DNA from: Periconia sp. R9002
Taxonomy: Eukaryota > Ascomycota > Dothideomycetes > Pleosporales > Periconiaceae
Assembly: GCA_023627715.1 (NCBI GenBank)
Contig: JAMAHW010000103.1
Span: 62,001 to 126,000 of the forward strand
Direction: 5' to 3'
DNA: 64,000 nucleotides
The translations under genes were made by a program, and so were the position numbers. How positions within the stretch are numbered: the stretch's first letter is position 1; each line of letters opens with the position of its first letter. Below the pieces are notes generated by a model. It worked only from the letters and a program-made list of their open reading frames with translations. It had not been told where the DNA came from and did no database searches. Shown here one piece after another: positions 11,231 through 23,864 of the stretch.

Positions 11231-14200
11231 TGCAGTGAGGCGAGCTTGAACCGGCGCGGATCTGATACTGTTGAGGCTGGATGGGGATAAATAGGCCTGC
11301 TCTATATGCCAGCCTAACGGTTATCGGAAGAGTTTTTCAAGTACGTCTGGCTGTACATATCATATGGTGCCAGTGTGGCGATGGCGACGGATTGTCTCAT
11401 GGCGAGACTGCTCGATGCTGTGTGATTGGCATGCAGAAGTGCTGTTCATGTGAGCTTGCTAATGTTATATTGCGAGCGGGGACAATGTGAATGATTTGTT
11501 CGATCTGATGGGGAAAATGTAGACCTGAAAGGGTGTAGGTCGCTGCTATTCGACGTGATAGTCGAGCCTAAAGTCCTAAACCAAGCTCGCAGTAGTCGAG
11601 TGATGGAATTGAGGCAAAATCAGGGAGACTTACTTGAACCTGTGAAATGGACAACCTGGGGGTAATTTTAGCAATTTTGGGCCACATGACTTGCTCTGGA
11701 GCGAATGCACTGAGCAGTGATGAGCTGATGTGTGAAATGTTTATGCTCCCTCGGCAGTAGCCCTTCCGTAAGACAGGCATGCTTGGTTATGATGTAACAA
11801 ACTGGTTCTCTTGACACGCGAAACAAGTTGCATAACAGGTGGCAAACATTCGCCCAAAGGGTGGCGCAGGCTTTGGGAAACGTTAAGGGTCCGTGAGTGC
11901 AAAAAAAGGGTTTCGTTTGGTGTTTTGGAAATGAGCGAGACAGGCATGGGAAGCCTGGTCGAACAGTTGACGTGAAATGACATGAACCCATACCCCAAAC
12001 CCTTAGTTTGCAGTCCATGCTGCACGTATAGCAAACGTTCGACGTGGGGGAAAATCCTACAACAGAAGAAGAAGAAAAATTAAACGGCATCATTTATCCT
12101 GGCCAGACTCAGTTCGGTTGTATGTAGGCGGGGCGAGCAAGATACCTGGACCATCACAAATCTTCAAACTGGGGAAGGGACATGATTTGAGTCTGCGAAC
12201 CCATGCGCCGTGGGGAAATGAGGCAAGGCAACAAAAGAACTGTTGGCAAGTATGTTCGAAGCCCGATAAAACAAAAGAGCCCGATGAGTTGTGTCACGAT
12301 GGGTGACGAAGTTTGGAATGAATTGAATACCCCGCTCAGGATGCCTCGACGAGGTGGTAAACAGTGGGGGTGAGGATGCACCCATTTTATCCCATACAGA
12401 TGCAGTGTACGCTAATTGCTGTAGTGAAGACATAGAGGTGAAAGATGTGTGGATAGGATGCACGGGAGGGTTTTTCGGATCACATCCCGCCCGTGGCGAC
12501 TACACGAGCGTTCGTACTGTACTGTACATAAAGTGGATTGTGTAGAGAGGCCGGGATACGTTGACCTTGGCTGACGAGGATGTGATAACAATCTATCTCC
12601 AGGCGGGCCTGAATGTCGTTATGGAACAAAACACGTTTTGTGCATACAACTGCGCGCCCGCGTCACCATTGGCCTTTTCTCACGCAGGTACATACGCTGG
12701 TGATCAATCCACTGCTCAGTGATGCGAACCACTGTGGAGGTACGACTGCACTCCTAGAGTAGAAAGAGGATTTGCGAGTGGCGCACTAGAACCACCAAGA
12801 ACATTGGGTGGCGGCATCCTTTGTTTCTGAAATGCGCTTCTTACTCTATTTTGCACTTGTCGAGTTGCAGTGCGATGGATCCATTGCTGGGAGCGCAGAC
12901 CGTGGTTCTGGATGCGCTTTACTTCGGGAGGAGGGCCAGAATCGAGGCGGTGATGGGGGGTGTTTCGGATTGCGGCTCGGAATAGTGTAAAATCGTCAGA
13001 ATCACCACATGCTCACAGCAGGCATCCGCTGTACCGGTATGGTACCTGTATCTTGCACGCCAATAATAACAGTGGAGAACCGCTTCGGTACTAGCACGGC
13101 ATCATGGACTGTTTTGTAACAGCCAAGCTCGAATGGGAGAACAATCCTGAGAGACGGCTGCGAAGAAGACGCAGCTAGCGCTCTTTACGGTCGCATCTAA
13201 CCTTTCTTCTACAGTGGCGTACTGCTTTTGGAAAATCGATAGTGTTCCGTGACACCGCAAGCGGAAGGCTGGGTCAAACGGACGAAGACGAAAAAAAAGC
13301 GAGAATGGATTAGAAAAAGCACAATCTTTTGCGAGGAACAGGAGCAGAGGGCAGAGGGGGGAGGAAATGATCAGTGCAGCGGGTGACGCTGTAAGCGAAG
13401 GGGAACGTGCAGCTGCTAGGCGGTTCGGCCTGGTCGGTTGTGCTGGGTGACAGGGCCTGAGCGGAGAACGTGATTCAGTGGCAGTCTGCGCAGTCCAAAG
13501 CTTATTATTATCCCCTCAACGGTCGCTTAGTGTGTTGCCCAAGGCATTGTGTGCATGAAACGAACATTGCTGCTGCCATCAACCAAGTCATGGGCGAAAA
13601 CGATTGCTCTCTAGGACTTGACGATCACAATGCGAGCTGTGGTGTGCAATCAACTCTCGCTGCGGAACTTGGTCAACAGAACGGGTAAGCGAGCCTGGAG
13701 GAAGGAGTTGAGCGGAGGAAACCCCAAGACTTGGGCTGGTAAAGCGAACGTTGTGATCAGACGAAGTAGGTAGCGAGATGAGCTGTCGTCAGGCCCATGC
13801 TCACCTTTCCCAGTTCCGCGCTTCCTCTGCTACCATCTGCACTGCCACTGTACTCGTCGAGGCATGGCGGCTTCTACATTCAGTTGTAGGTATAAGATAA
13901 CAATTTTTCGCGTCCGGCCCTAACTATCAGAGCAGCCAGAGGGCAGTGACGGTTCAGGGCCTACGGGAGTGGAGGTCGATCCGCGGATCGCAGGAGTGTG
14001 AAGATGTTCATCTCACTGCAGATGCTTGCAAGCGGTGAGGTCCCAATAGAGTGTAAGTGGAGAGCCATCATCACTCGTACCAGCCACGCGATTGTGCTTG
14101 CTGGAAATACGACTTGAAAATAGAGTGAGTAGGTAGGCAGATGACGGGAGAGAAAATCTCGACCCATTTTTGATTTCCCTCGAAGCAGCCCGGAGCATTT

Positions 14201-16242
14201 TTTCACGCGGGAGTCGGCAGGGTGTTCATATCTCTTCATTTGCAGGACCGAAGAATTTTCTTCTCGTTTCTTAGACGAAAATTGATGCTGTCGTTCAGGA
14301 GTGTGATGGAACATAGGCTAGGCACAACCCATGGCCGCCATTCCGTTTCCAAACGACGGGTGTAGAAGCACTAGAGGATTTGTAGGCAAGTGGCACTAGT
14401 CATACACCCTTGATCCTCGCTCCCGCGCGCTATATTCGCCATCATCGCTGTAATAGCATCCTCCCGCGGGAGTTTGCGACGCTGGCGGACCAACAGAGCA
14501 GAACGTGCGAGAAATTACCATCGACAATTCGAGTCGTTCACGCCGTACAACAATGTGTACAGCAGGACGGGAAGGATGAGGTGAATATTGGTAGGCCATG
14601 GGTGCCAAAGTCAATTTCTCTAAGAGGGGAGGGAGGGATCTGTTCTTATCCCCCGCTTTTCCATGCGCGGGATAACCTTGGATGCGTAGCGGGAGTCGAT
14701 TAGTTATTGATCACATCGAATTGCTGTTCGCGTTGATCAGTATCTATCCAAGTAGCGTGTTGGTGTAAGCGTACCAAGGTAGCAGTTGAGTGATTAATTT
14801 TGGCTTTGTGGCTAGCAGATGATGCTGCAAAGCATCAAACGGCCAACAGGTCGACTAGTGCTACGCGTGACTGTCCATAATTAGGTCGAAATCTCCGGAA
14901 CGCATGGCGGCCACGATGAATGACATGTTTTGATCGTAATCACAATTCTACTCGCATTAGCAAGAGTAGGGGAGGTACATAGTTGGGTATAGTTGCGAAT
15001 GACGATAAGACGGTCGGAGGAATGACTAATGGGGGTCACGTGGCAGGCCCTCGCGTGGCAGGCAGGTGTGGCGTCGGCGATCGAATCCCGCCAAACCGCA
15101 GCAACAACCTCTGTTTCGAATCACATCCCCCAACCCCTCCTCGGCTGCCGGCCACACGCTGTGACAGTGGTCAGCGATGATCCTATTGATGCCAATGGAG
15201 CACCATCATGACTGGCGCCAGCTGCAGGCCGCTCACCCCAACTGCGAGGCTGCCGGACTCTGACTGACTACTGACTGCTACACCTTCACGTTTGATATCC
15301 CCATTTAACGACTTAGTCACCCTGACACGCCATTGATGATCGGAGGCCGTCGATGGCGATTGTCATGTCAGGCTCTATTTCGATACCTCGTGGTAACACC
15401 CCCCTCCCATCTTATCCCACTTCGACGGTTTGACCGGACGAAGGAGGGGACAAGACGAAGCCGATGGATGATTCATTGCACAATGCAGCCGACCATGATT
15501 CAATCTAGGCGGTTTATCCCGTGAACGAAGGCCTGAACACCGGGCCAGGGCATCAACAGCTTGGCCGCTTCCTGCCGTGACGTCGAGTCTCGCACACTCC
15601 CGTACAGAGACCAGAAAGTGCTTGCCTGGGCTGGGTACAGCTAGGCACTGTGCAGTGAAATGCAGTGCAGCTCAGCGCGATGCGGTGCGGTGCGGTGCGG
15701 TACGGTACGGGACTGCTGGTACTACAGTACCTACCTACTACCGTACAGTTCCTCTGCACGGGGGCGTGTGGTACCTGAGCTGAGGTTGCTGCACAGTGCA
15801 AGCCTCTGACATGGCAGGGCAGCGTGTTTGACTCGCCAGGGTGCCGGTTAAGCTTATAGTTTGCCAGCTATAGACAGGGCCCTTGTGCGTGTAGTGCAGC
15901 AACGCACATAGACCCCCTGTTCGCCTCTACAGGTGCGAATCGCCCCGCATGGGTGGCCAGGCCCGCGTTTCACGACCACCACCCCCGTCTTGTCAGTCTT
16001 TGGATAGCTTCCCCGAGAGCCTAGCCTGCCATCAATCACTTCGTCGCAGAGGGCCAGGGTCCTGCTCGCCCATGCTTGGAGCAAGAGTAGTTTGAAGGAG
16101 CCACACTTAAAGCAACACGGTGCCGTTTCGCCAAACATCCAACTTGCTGCAGGGAACGCCCTCACGTTTGACATGCCCGCCCATTGAGTCTCATCAACCC
16201 TGCACTCTCGACACAGTGAGCCACAGCTCTCAAACATCCGCC
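11231..16242. other. non-coding region upstream of the coiled-coil protein gene
   Basis: About 5 kb with only short open frames on both strands, none recognisable. Simple sequence is scarcer than in the preceding 5 kb, apart from a GCGGT run at 15681-15710. It may be an extended regulatory and 5' leader region for the gene starting at 16243. Small multi-exon genes cannot be excluded by eye. Confidence 0.5.
15681..15710. repeat. (TGCGG/TACGG)n tandem repeat
   Basis: Four TGCGG units followed by two TACGG units. A 5-bp minisatellite about 550 bp upstream of the next coding start. Confidence 0.8.
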
Positions 16243-18302
16243 ATGACACACATTGCCAATTGCATGCGTGCCACCGGAGAGCTCAATGATGTTTATATAT
16301 CCATGGACTCTGCCTCCTCCTTCACCAGCCAAACCGTAAGTGTCCTAGGACATCATCTCACCCATCTTCACTTCCTCACTCCGATGACTTCCCATCTACC
16401 CCGCCGGTCCAAGTCACTAAGAAATCTTCAGTCAGCTTCCGAAGATACCCTCCAGCCTCTCCCAACACTGGAGAAGTCCCCTTCGCTTCTAAACCTACAC
16501 AACCTCTCCGGCACCGGTACCTCAAAGTACCAGCTCTGGCCTTCACAGCAATCCAGAAGTCCGGTTGGAATATCGCGCTCCAACTTCTCTTTCGAGAAGC
16601 TCTCTGCCTTATCCATGGGCCGCTCACCCACCTCCCTGAGCGACACTGCTGTCCCCCCCGAGACCGTTCCCTTCTGGCAAAGGAGTGGCTCGCTCGCTCG
16701 CAGGCGAAAGGTCAGTGTACCTGAGCTCGGAAGTACCATGACCACTGTACAAGAAGCCGCTATTGATTCTCGTACGTTGCTCCCATCTGCTACTCGACCC
16801 GAATGTATACTAATTTCATACAGCTACCATCCCTGGTCGTCCACCTATCCGCAAAGCCTCCACAGAAACGTTTGGACACGAAAGATCTAGCAGTGCTCCA
16901 GGTACCAACTGGAGGGCGGGTCCTTTTGGTGATGCCTTGATGTCCTGTGTTACTGGACCCTCCACAGTCTTGTCGACGGAGAGTAACGCCCCAGCACCTG
17001 CGGAGGCATCCAGTGGCAACAAGCTCGAGCCTCACAGCATTCTTGGGAAGCCACTCTCGCCTATCCTGAGCCCTGGATACAACCCAAAGCCAGCGTTGAA
17101 GGTTGACACCACGAATAAAGCCCTCGAAAATAACGATGCTCCTCCAGAAGTGCCCCCCAAGTCTCCTGCCACCACAGAGCGCAAAGGATCACCCAGTCCT
17201 CTCAAGCTCAACAACAAGTCAAGCAGACCCCAGCTTATGACACCTGCCACCCTGAATTCGAGCGGAACCACACCTACCAGTGCGCTCGAGTCAAGGCGAT
17301 CACCCAACGTCAACTTCCCTCTGCCTACGCCACTCTCCGCCATCTCAAACCCCTTCAGTGCGGGCTCACCCTCCAGTGCAATCGAACGCCGTGGGTCACC
17401 AAGGGTTGAGAAGCGCGATCCCTTCGTTCCAGAAAAATCCCACCACACCAGGAATATGTCGGAGTCCTCAGTGACCAACGTCAAAAGCACTCCTGAACGC
17501 TCCGTGTCCCATAACAGGAACATCTCAGAAGCATCAGTCATGGATCGTGGCCGGCCTATTCGCCGATCAACCAGCAAGAAGCTGAGGAGTCGTGCAAACT
17601 CCGAAGCCAAAGACCCCAACGCACAAGCGGCCGATAGCTGGCAACTGCCCCATGGTATGCGAGTAGCGGAAGCGAGCATGCGTATGCGCGACTCCGAAAA
17701 GGAAACTCTGCGAAAGCAGGCCTTGGATCAGGCCGAGAAGTTCGAGGTTCTCAACAAGCGTGACGTTGCGGCCACATCAAGAGTAAGCATGCATCCATCT
17801 GAGACACCGCCAAGCGCATTTTGCTGACCACATCGACCAGGAACTCCGGGCACTAGACGAGCGTTGCGATTACTTGCGCAAGACGTACAAATCCTTGCGA
17901 GCCGGCCGTCAGAAGTTGCACGGACGTATGATTTCTTACCTCAAGCGGGGCGAGACGGTCATCTTCTCCAGAGAGTCCCTGCTCAAGCAGGAAGAGGCTC
18001 TTGCGGAGCTTGATGTCTCAATTGACGAGTTTATCCAGAAGCTGGAACAGGCCGAGAACCGACGTCTGCGCCTGCGCCAAAAGCTTCTTGAGCATGTGGC
18101 AGCTGCCCTGGTACTCAACCCTGCCGCACCACTCGACCTCTCTGAGAGGACGCCTCCGCGGAGCCCAGTCAAGGCAGATAGCCCAACCCGCGCCGATCGC
18201 AAAGAGGTCGAGTCGATCAAGATCTACGCCGATGGTCAGGTCCTCAACCTCTTCTCCGACATTGAGCAAGCCATTGGCCGAATGTGCGAACAAACTTGCT
18301 GA
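16243..18302 (+). CDS. Ser/Pro-rich fungal protein with C-terminal coiled coil
   Basis: Proposed start ATG 16243 after CCGCC. Firm introns are 16772-16823 (GTACGT...TACAG, phase 1) and 17783-17840 (GTAAGC...CCAG, phase 0); the stop is at 18300-18302. A further intron with donor GTAAGT at 16338 (acceptor at 16433 or slightly earlier) is possible because the frame stays open either way; length is 649 aa unspliced, or 617 aa with the 96-nt intron removed. The first 490 or so residues are Ser/Pro/Thr-rich with many RRxS and SP sites (PRRSKSLRNL, RRKVSVPELG, RKASTETFG), suggesting phosphorylation and 14-3-3 type regulation. The C-terminus (LDERCDYLRKTYKSLRAGRQKLH, then Glu/Leu-rich helices to about residue 600) is a probable coiled coil and looks conserved among filamentous fungi, but I cannot name the family with certainty. 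Confidence 0.8.
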
Positions 18303-21300
18303 TGAAATAGCAACACCATCACCCGAAAAAAAACAACACAAAGGCAAAAGTGCATCTTTACTGTTTGCTATATTTCCCTTGAATCACGAAATGGATGACC
18401 ACGGCCTTTATGCGACCTATTAATTCCTTCTGCCGCCGCCAACGACGGCGCCATCTTTATCCACCCCACACTAATTCTTCGTTTTTGTAGCATGTTATAA
18501 CGGCCGTCCCCATACATACATACGCACGCTTCTCTATACGTTCTCATCATGTCTTTCTTACACTTCTTTGCAGCCGTTGAAGTTTACTTTTTTGCACACG
18601 GCGGCATTGCTTGCTTCATCTTGATCTACGCATCGAGCTATTCTTCTTCTTGTTTTGGCTTCTGCGCCAACATATGCAAGCGATACCCGGATTGAAAAAG
18701 CCCGTTCTACTGGGCCGCATCCCCAATTACTTTGCCTTACTTTTCCATCCTTTTTTTCTTTTACATTCTCGATTTGTTGCTTCTTCCAATATTCTGTTAC
18801 TTTTACACATCCCAACTAGCGTCTCCTTTATTTTAGTTCCTTATCAACATTCTTCTCTCTACTTTGAAATCTCCAACATCTCAATTTTCCTCTTCTCCTC
18901 CTCTCTCTCCACTTTCCTCGGTTGCAATGGATCGAGGGGGGAAACTAGTGAGCGAGCCGGCACAAAGAGGGCCGATATTGGAACGGGGTGGCGAGTCTAA
19001 GGGGCAGGGGCTGGCGGGCGGGGAGGGGGGGGCAAACGGCGTTTCAAGTTTTTTGTTCGTTTACCTACCACCTTTTTTTTTACCAATCAACCCCAGCCGT
19101 ACAGGCAATGACAGTTTAGCACCCTTTTTTTTTTCTCTTGTTGGCACGGGCAGGTTTTTGGTTACCTTCCTTTTTGCTGATGCAGGGGGGCTGGGTTGGT
19201 TCGTTCATTCCAGACGTACGAGATGCCTGCTTCTTGCTTGTGTACATTTAAGATAAAAAACAAAAACTTATTTTCTCTCCTTCATATCACTATCACTTAT
19301 CTCTGCTGTAATGCTACTGCTTGCGCTGTTTCTCCTTTGCTATGTAGGCTAGCGTACAGGAAGGAGTCTGTGTGTTTGGTCCTGATCCATACATAACTCT
19401 GTATCTGAAACGGGCAACTAGTGCGTTTGTTTTCGATTTCGAGATGCGTTCTTTCTTTCTTTTGTCTTGTTTCCCACGTGGCTTTGCTTGCTATTCCTGT
19501 CCCCGTGCCGTCCCCGAGGTTGGGGAGTTACGGACTAGCTTACCACGTACCACGTTTGAACTCGGTGTTTTTTTGGTACGCTACGGTAAGGTACGGCAGG
19601 TAAGGTAAATCACGCATAGAATTCAATTTAATGCAGTGAGTTAAGTACGCATGTAGTCAGTCAGTCGGTCGGTCGCCCTAGGGATCTATGTTTGAAATTT
19701 TGTATGGCATTACATTGCCATTTGAGTAGAGCAGAGCACATATGTCATGTGCAGGTATATAGACGTCCGTTTTTGCCTTTCGTGCGTACATACGTATGTA
19801 CGTGTATCAAATAGTTATGTAGTGAGCTACCTGCTGTGTTTTGAAGCGAGGTACGAAGTACGAGGTGTGTGAGGGATCTAGTTACGTACTCGGTATACTT
19901 ACCTGACCTCATGCCTGTATAGTAGGTTGTATTGTACGGTGCTGTATCAAATTTCATTAAAGTACATACGAGAGAGAGGCAAGATACATCTATGAATCAA
20001 TCGATCGATCGGACAATGTCATTACGAAGCAACAGGATCGACAATGTTGCATATGTACATACGAACGGACGGACGGAAAAAATTATGTTTCTAGTTTTCT
20101 GATGGGATGCGTGGAAGGTGGGAGGAATGACGATCTCGGACGGACATGTACACGGGGGGGTTTGAGGAGGAGAAAGGTATGTACAGTAGGTTGGAGATAA
20201 GGTGTGGTGTGGTAAAGCTTTGACTACCTACCTACATACTGTAATGATTATGCGGCCGCCACCATGTGTGTAACCTACGTACGGTACGATACGGCGTCTG
20301 GGGACTTACATGGCGTTGTACTTGCTCTTTGTTCGTATGTAGTCTCAACGTGCGATAAAAAGATACCCACCTGACATACGCTAGCATCCAAGTACCCGTG
20401 TACAGCATGTCACTACCTACCGTTGAGATGGGGAGAAAAGTGGAAAAGAAAAAGGGCCGCGATGGGTCTCGGACCGACTGGCCAACCACCTACCCACTCA
20501 CGCGGATGGGTGGGTGATATCGCGCACACAACAACGTGACGATATCAAAGAGAGGCAGAAAGGCCGACCCGCCGCGGTGGATTTGGGTATACGACGGGTT
20601 GGAATGTGGAGGGGGTGGCACGGTCGGTCGGTCTGATATTCGGTCTGAAAAAGGGTGCTTGTGCAATGTGGGATAATTACACATCCACGTGGATTTACTT
20701 ATCTTGGAAATTGCTGAGGAAGGAGGAGATAGGTGGAAGATAGGAAATAATTAGGTGTGAGATGAGATGATGAGAAAGAGGGGTGTTTTGGGTTCGTGGG
20801 TTCGCGGATTCGTGAGCTGGCGGCTCGGGTTTGGGTCCGGGGGGGATCTCTACAAAGTCCGTGTAACAACCAAAATGCGTGTAGGTGTATCTTTTTTCTG
20901 TGAGTGTGTGTGTAAGAGAAAGGTCCGGTCCGTCCGAAGAAGACTCTAGAAGGCGTGACGGAAAAGGTAGGTTGTACAAGGCAGGCGCTCGTGTACTTCC
21001 CGTCTTACATGGCATGGGGTTGCTGCGAGGGTGTCGTGGAGAGGTTAGACTGCGTTGTTTGCTGTAGGATCTGTGTGTAGCGAGCGACCTTCGGTGGTAT
21101 TTCCGCAAAGCGTTCTAACCTTCTTTACGGTGGAAGAGAATTTTCAGCCTGTATGATTATGGCGCTGTTAATTAGGCCGTTCATTCTCTTCAGATTCCAT
21201 CCTATGTAGATTGACGCAAGGAAGTTGTGTAGTTGGGGTTCCTTTCATCATCGCTTAGAGCTGGATGGAAGCAGTTAGGCTCCTGTTCCAGCGAAAACGT

Positions 21301-22405
21301 GCACGTGCGATTTCGCTAAACCTGTAGTGACCCGAGCGTTTCTGTTTGAATTCATCGATGTACAGTGGGTGGTGTAAGCAGAGGTTTAGCGAGTGTCGTT
21401 CGAAACCTGGAAACGGGGGATGAGCACCGAAAAAGAACGAGACGGAAAAAATAATGGTCTGATTATTTCCCATGCTCAATCATCATTTCGCAGGTGGTCG
21501 TTTCACTTGACCAAATCAGCAAGCCCTCGTCTCCTGCCCCTCTTACTTGTCGCTATCCCATCGCGCTGTCCTGGTCTTGTGTCGCGAATCGCGGTAGTAC
21601 ATGGGACGGAATGAGATTAGGTAGATGAGATGAGATGTGATGGGAGCGAGATATCGAAATGTGCAACAAGTTTCGATATCTTTCCTCTCTCTCCCGTCTC
21701 AATTGCTTCATGTTGATGAAAATGGGGAGGGGGCCCCCGGTCGTTAGGCCTCTTCTTCACTTTGGCTCGGGACGCAACCCGCATGATCAAGCTGGTGCCT
21801 GCGTTCACGATTCACGATCTGTAGATGGTGCAATTGTATGTGGCCGTTGGTGTGCTGTCCGTCACTACGCCGCTCAGCCTCATCCGAATGTTCTGCAAGC
21901 CATGTTTCAAACCAAGGGGTGGTGGCCGCCGACCGGTAAGCTTTGGGTTGACGAGGGAGACTGGGAAAGGGGAAGGTTCGTCATGTGACCTGTGACCTAA
22001 GTCCGGTCCAGCCCAGTCGTCGGCGCAGACTGTTGAATTCAAAGTGTAGGTATTTGATGGATGTTTGGAGAGTGGAGTTATGGATAGAACGGCAGTGAAC
22101 GGCTACAATGATGATGCAGGGGCGTAGAAAGTAGCGATGCGCTATTTAGGCTTGGCACTCTAATTTTGGGTTAGCGCCTCCTGTTCCTGAATCTTGTGGG
22201 CAATCACGTGCTAGTGAAACGGTCGCGGATAAAACATAGACCGCTCCGATCTGGATAGTGGGGTACGGAGGGTCCGTGCGGCCCGATCGCGTTTGGACTC
22301 TTTTGTCTTTTTTTTTGGTCAGGTTGGTTTTCAGACTTCAATATGTGAAGCACCTTCACACCCTCTCGTTCCGCACGCCGACCCACACGTCCCAATTCTG
22401 CCGCC
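18303..22405. other. intergenic, no gene seen
   Basis: About 4.1 kb between the coiled-coil gene and PRPP synthetase. The first kilobase is pyrimidine-rich (T/C runs at 18600-18900 and 19060-19140). Later parts contain TACATACGTATGTAC-like palindromes (about 19785-19802), GGAC/GGTC runs near 20060 and 20620, and a TACCTACC run near 20225. No frame with domain-like composition was found. Confidence 0.55.
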
Positions 22406-23864
22406 ATGGCCACCAACAGTATCAAGCTGCTCACGGGAAACAGCCACCCGCAGCTCGCCAAGTTGGTCGCTGAGAGGTAGGCCCAAACCAATGTTCCATC
22501 CGGCGGGGGTTCGGTCAGCTTAAGCTCGAGGACCCCTTCGGGCCCTTTGTGCATAGGATAGGAGCATGGGAGAATTAGCGGGGAACAGAATCATGGACTG
22601 ACCAGGCGCATAGGCTGGGGATTGAATTGACCAAGATCCTTGTCCTTCAGTACTCCAACCAGGAGACCTCGGTGACCATTGGAGAGTCCGTCAGAGATGA
22701 GGATGGTATGTCTGCTGCTATCCCCGAAGTTTCTCCCTCCCTTGTTTGAGAGACCACCACAATTGAAAGCTAAACCTGTCACTATGAAAACCTAACTCAC
22801 GTATTTTGCCCGCAGTCTTCATCTTACAGTCCACGCCACCGGGCGACATCAACGATGCCCTCATGGAATTGCTCATCATGATCAATGCATGCAAGACAGC
22901 CTCAGCCCGTCGCATCACCGCCGTCCTACCCAACTTCCCCTACGCGCGTCAAGATAAGAAAGACAAGTCACGAGCTCCCATCACCGCGAAACTCATGGCG
23001 AATATGCTTCAGACTGCTGGATGCAACCATGTCATCACCATGGATCTACATGCTAGCCAAATTCAGGGGTTCTTCAACGTCCCAGTCGATAACCTCTACG
23101 CTGAGCCAAGTACCCTGAGATGGATACGCGAGAACTTGGATGTCAAGGAATGTGTCATTGTCAGCCCGGACGCGGGCGGGGCTAAGAGGTACTGTTTCCC
23201 TAACTGCCTGGTGCTGTGAGGCTCAAACAACCCCACCCTCACCTGTGTGACTCTCTCCTCAAGGCAAACTTTTTTTGCCTGGTGGAATGTGAACACTATC
23301 CGTGACATTAGTTCCGGCATCCTGACATGCCGACACTCGATGGCATGCCCCTAGCTGATGCGAGCTAATGCAAGAACAGGGCCACTTCTATTGCGGACGG
23401 TCTCGATTTAGGCTTTGCTCTTATTCACAAAGAACGCGCTCGTCCAAATGAGGTTTCCCGAATGGTGCTGGTGGGAGACGTCAAGGATCGCACCGCCATT
23501 ATTGTCGACGACATGGCCGATACCTGCGGTACACTGTGTAAAGCAGCTGATGTCGTGATTCAACACGGCGCAAAGGAAGCTATTGCTATCGTGACCCATG
23601 GTATCCTTAGCGCAAATGCGATTGAGCAGATCAACGCTAGCAAGCTCAAGAAGATCGTCGTTACCAACACCGTTCCCCATGAAGAGAAGAAGGAGCGCTG
23701 TGACCGCATTGAGACGATTGACGTTAGCCCTACCGTCAGTAGCTTCCGTCTTATCCGCATCGAACCACGTGTTTGCTAACAATTTACTACAGCTTGCGGA
23801 GGCCTGTAGGCGTACCCATAACGGCGAGAGTGTGTCGTTCCTCTTCAAGCACGCCCCAGTTTGA
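22406..23864 (+). CDS. PRS: ribose-phosphate pyrophosphokinase (PRPP synthetase)
   Basis: Transfers pyrophosphate from ATP to ribose 5-phosphate, giving PRPP for purine, pyrimidine, His, Trp and NAD synthesis. Five exons, 22406-22476, 22614-22705, 22816-23188, 23380-23734 and 23793-23864, give 320 aa with every phase consistent. Visible motifs: N-terminal [13 protein letters not shown], the ATP/catalytic region [41 protein letters not shown] and the PRPP-binding loop [13 protein letters not shown]. Length and continuity match the short Prs forms, without the long inserted region found in some yeast subunits. The enzyme normally works as a hetero-oligomer of several Prs paralogues in the cytosol. 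Introns are 137, 110, 191 and 58 nt. Confidence 0.96.

Noticed and set aside
15060..15085. GATCGAATCCCGCC resembling a tRNA T-arm
   Set aside because: No cloverleaf could be drawn by eye with a suitable D-arm, anticodon arm and 7-bp acceptor stem.
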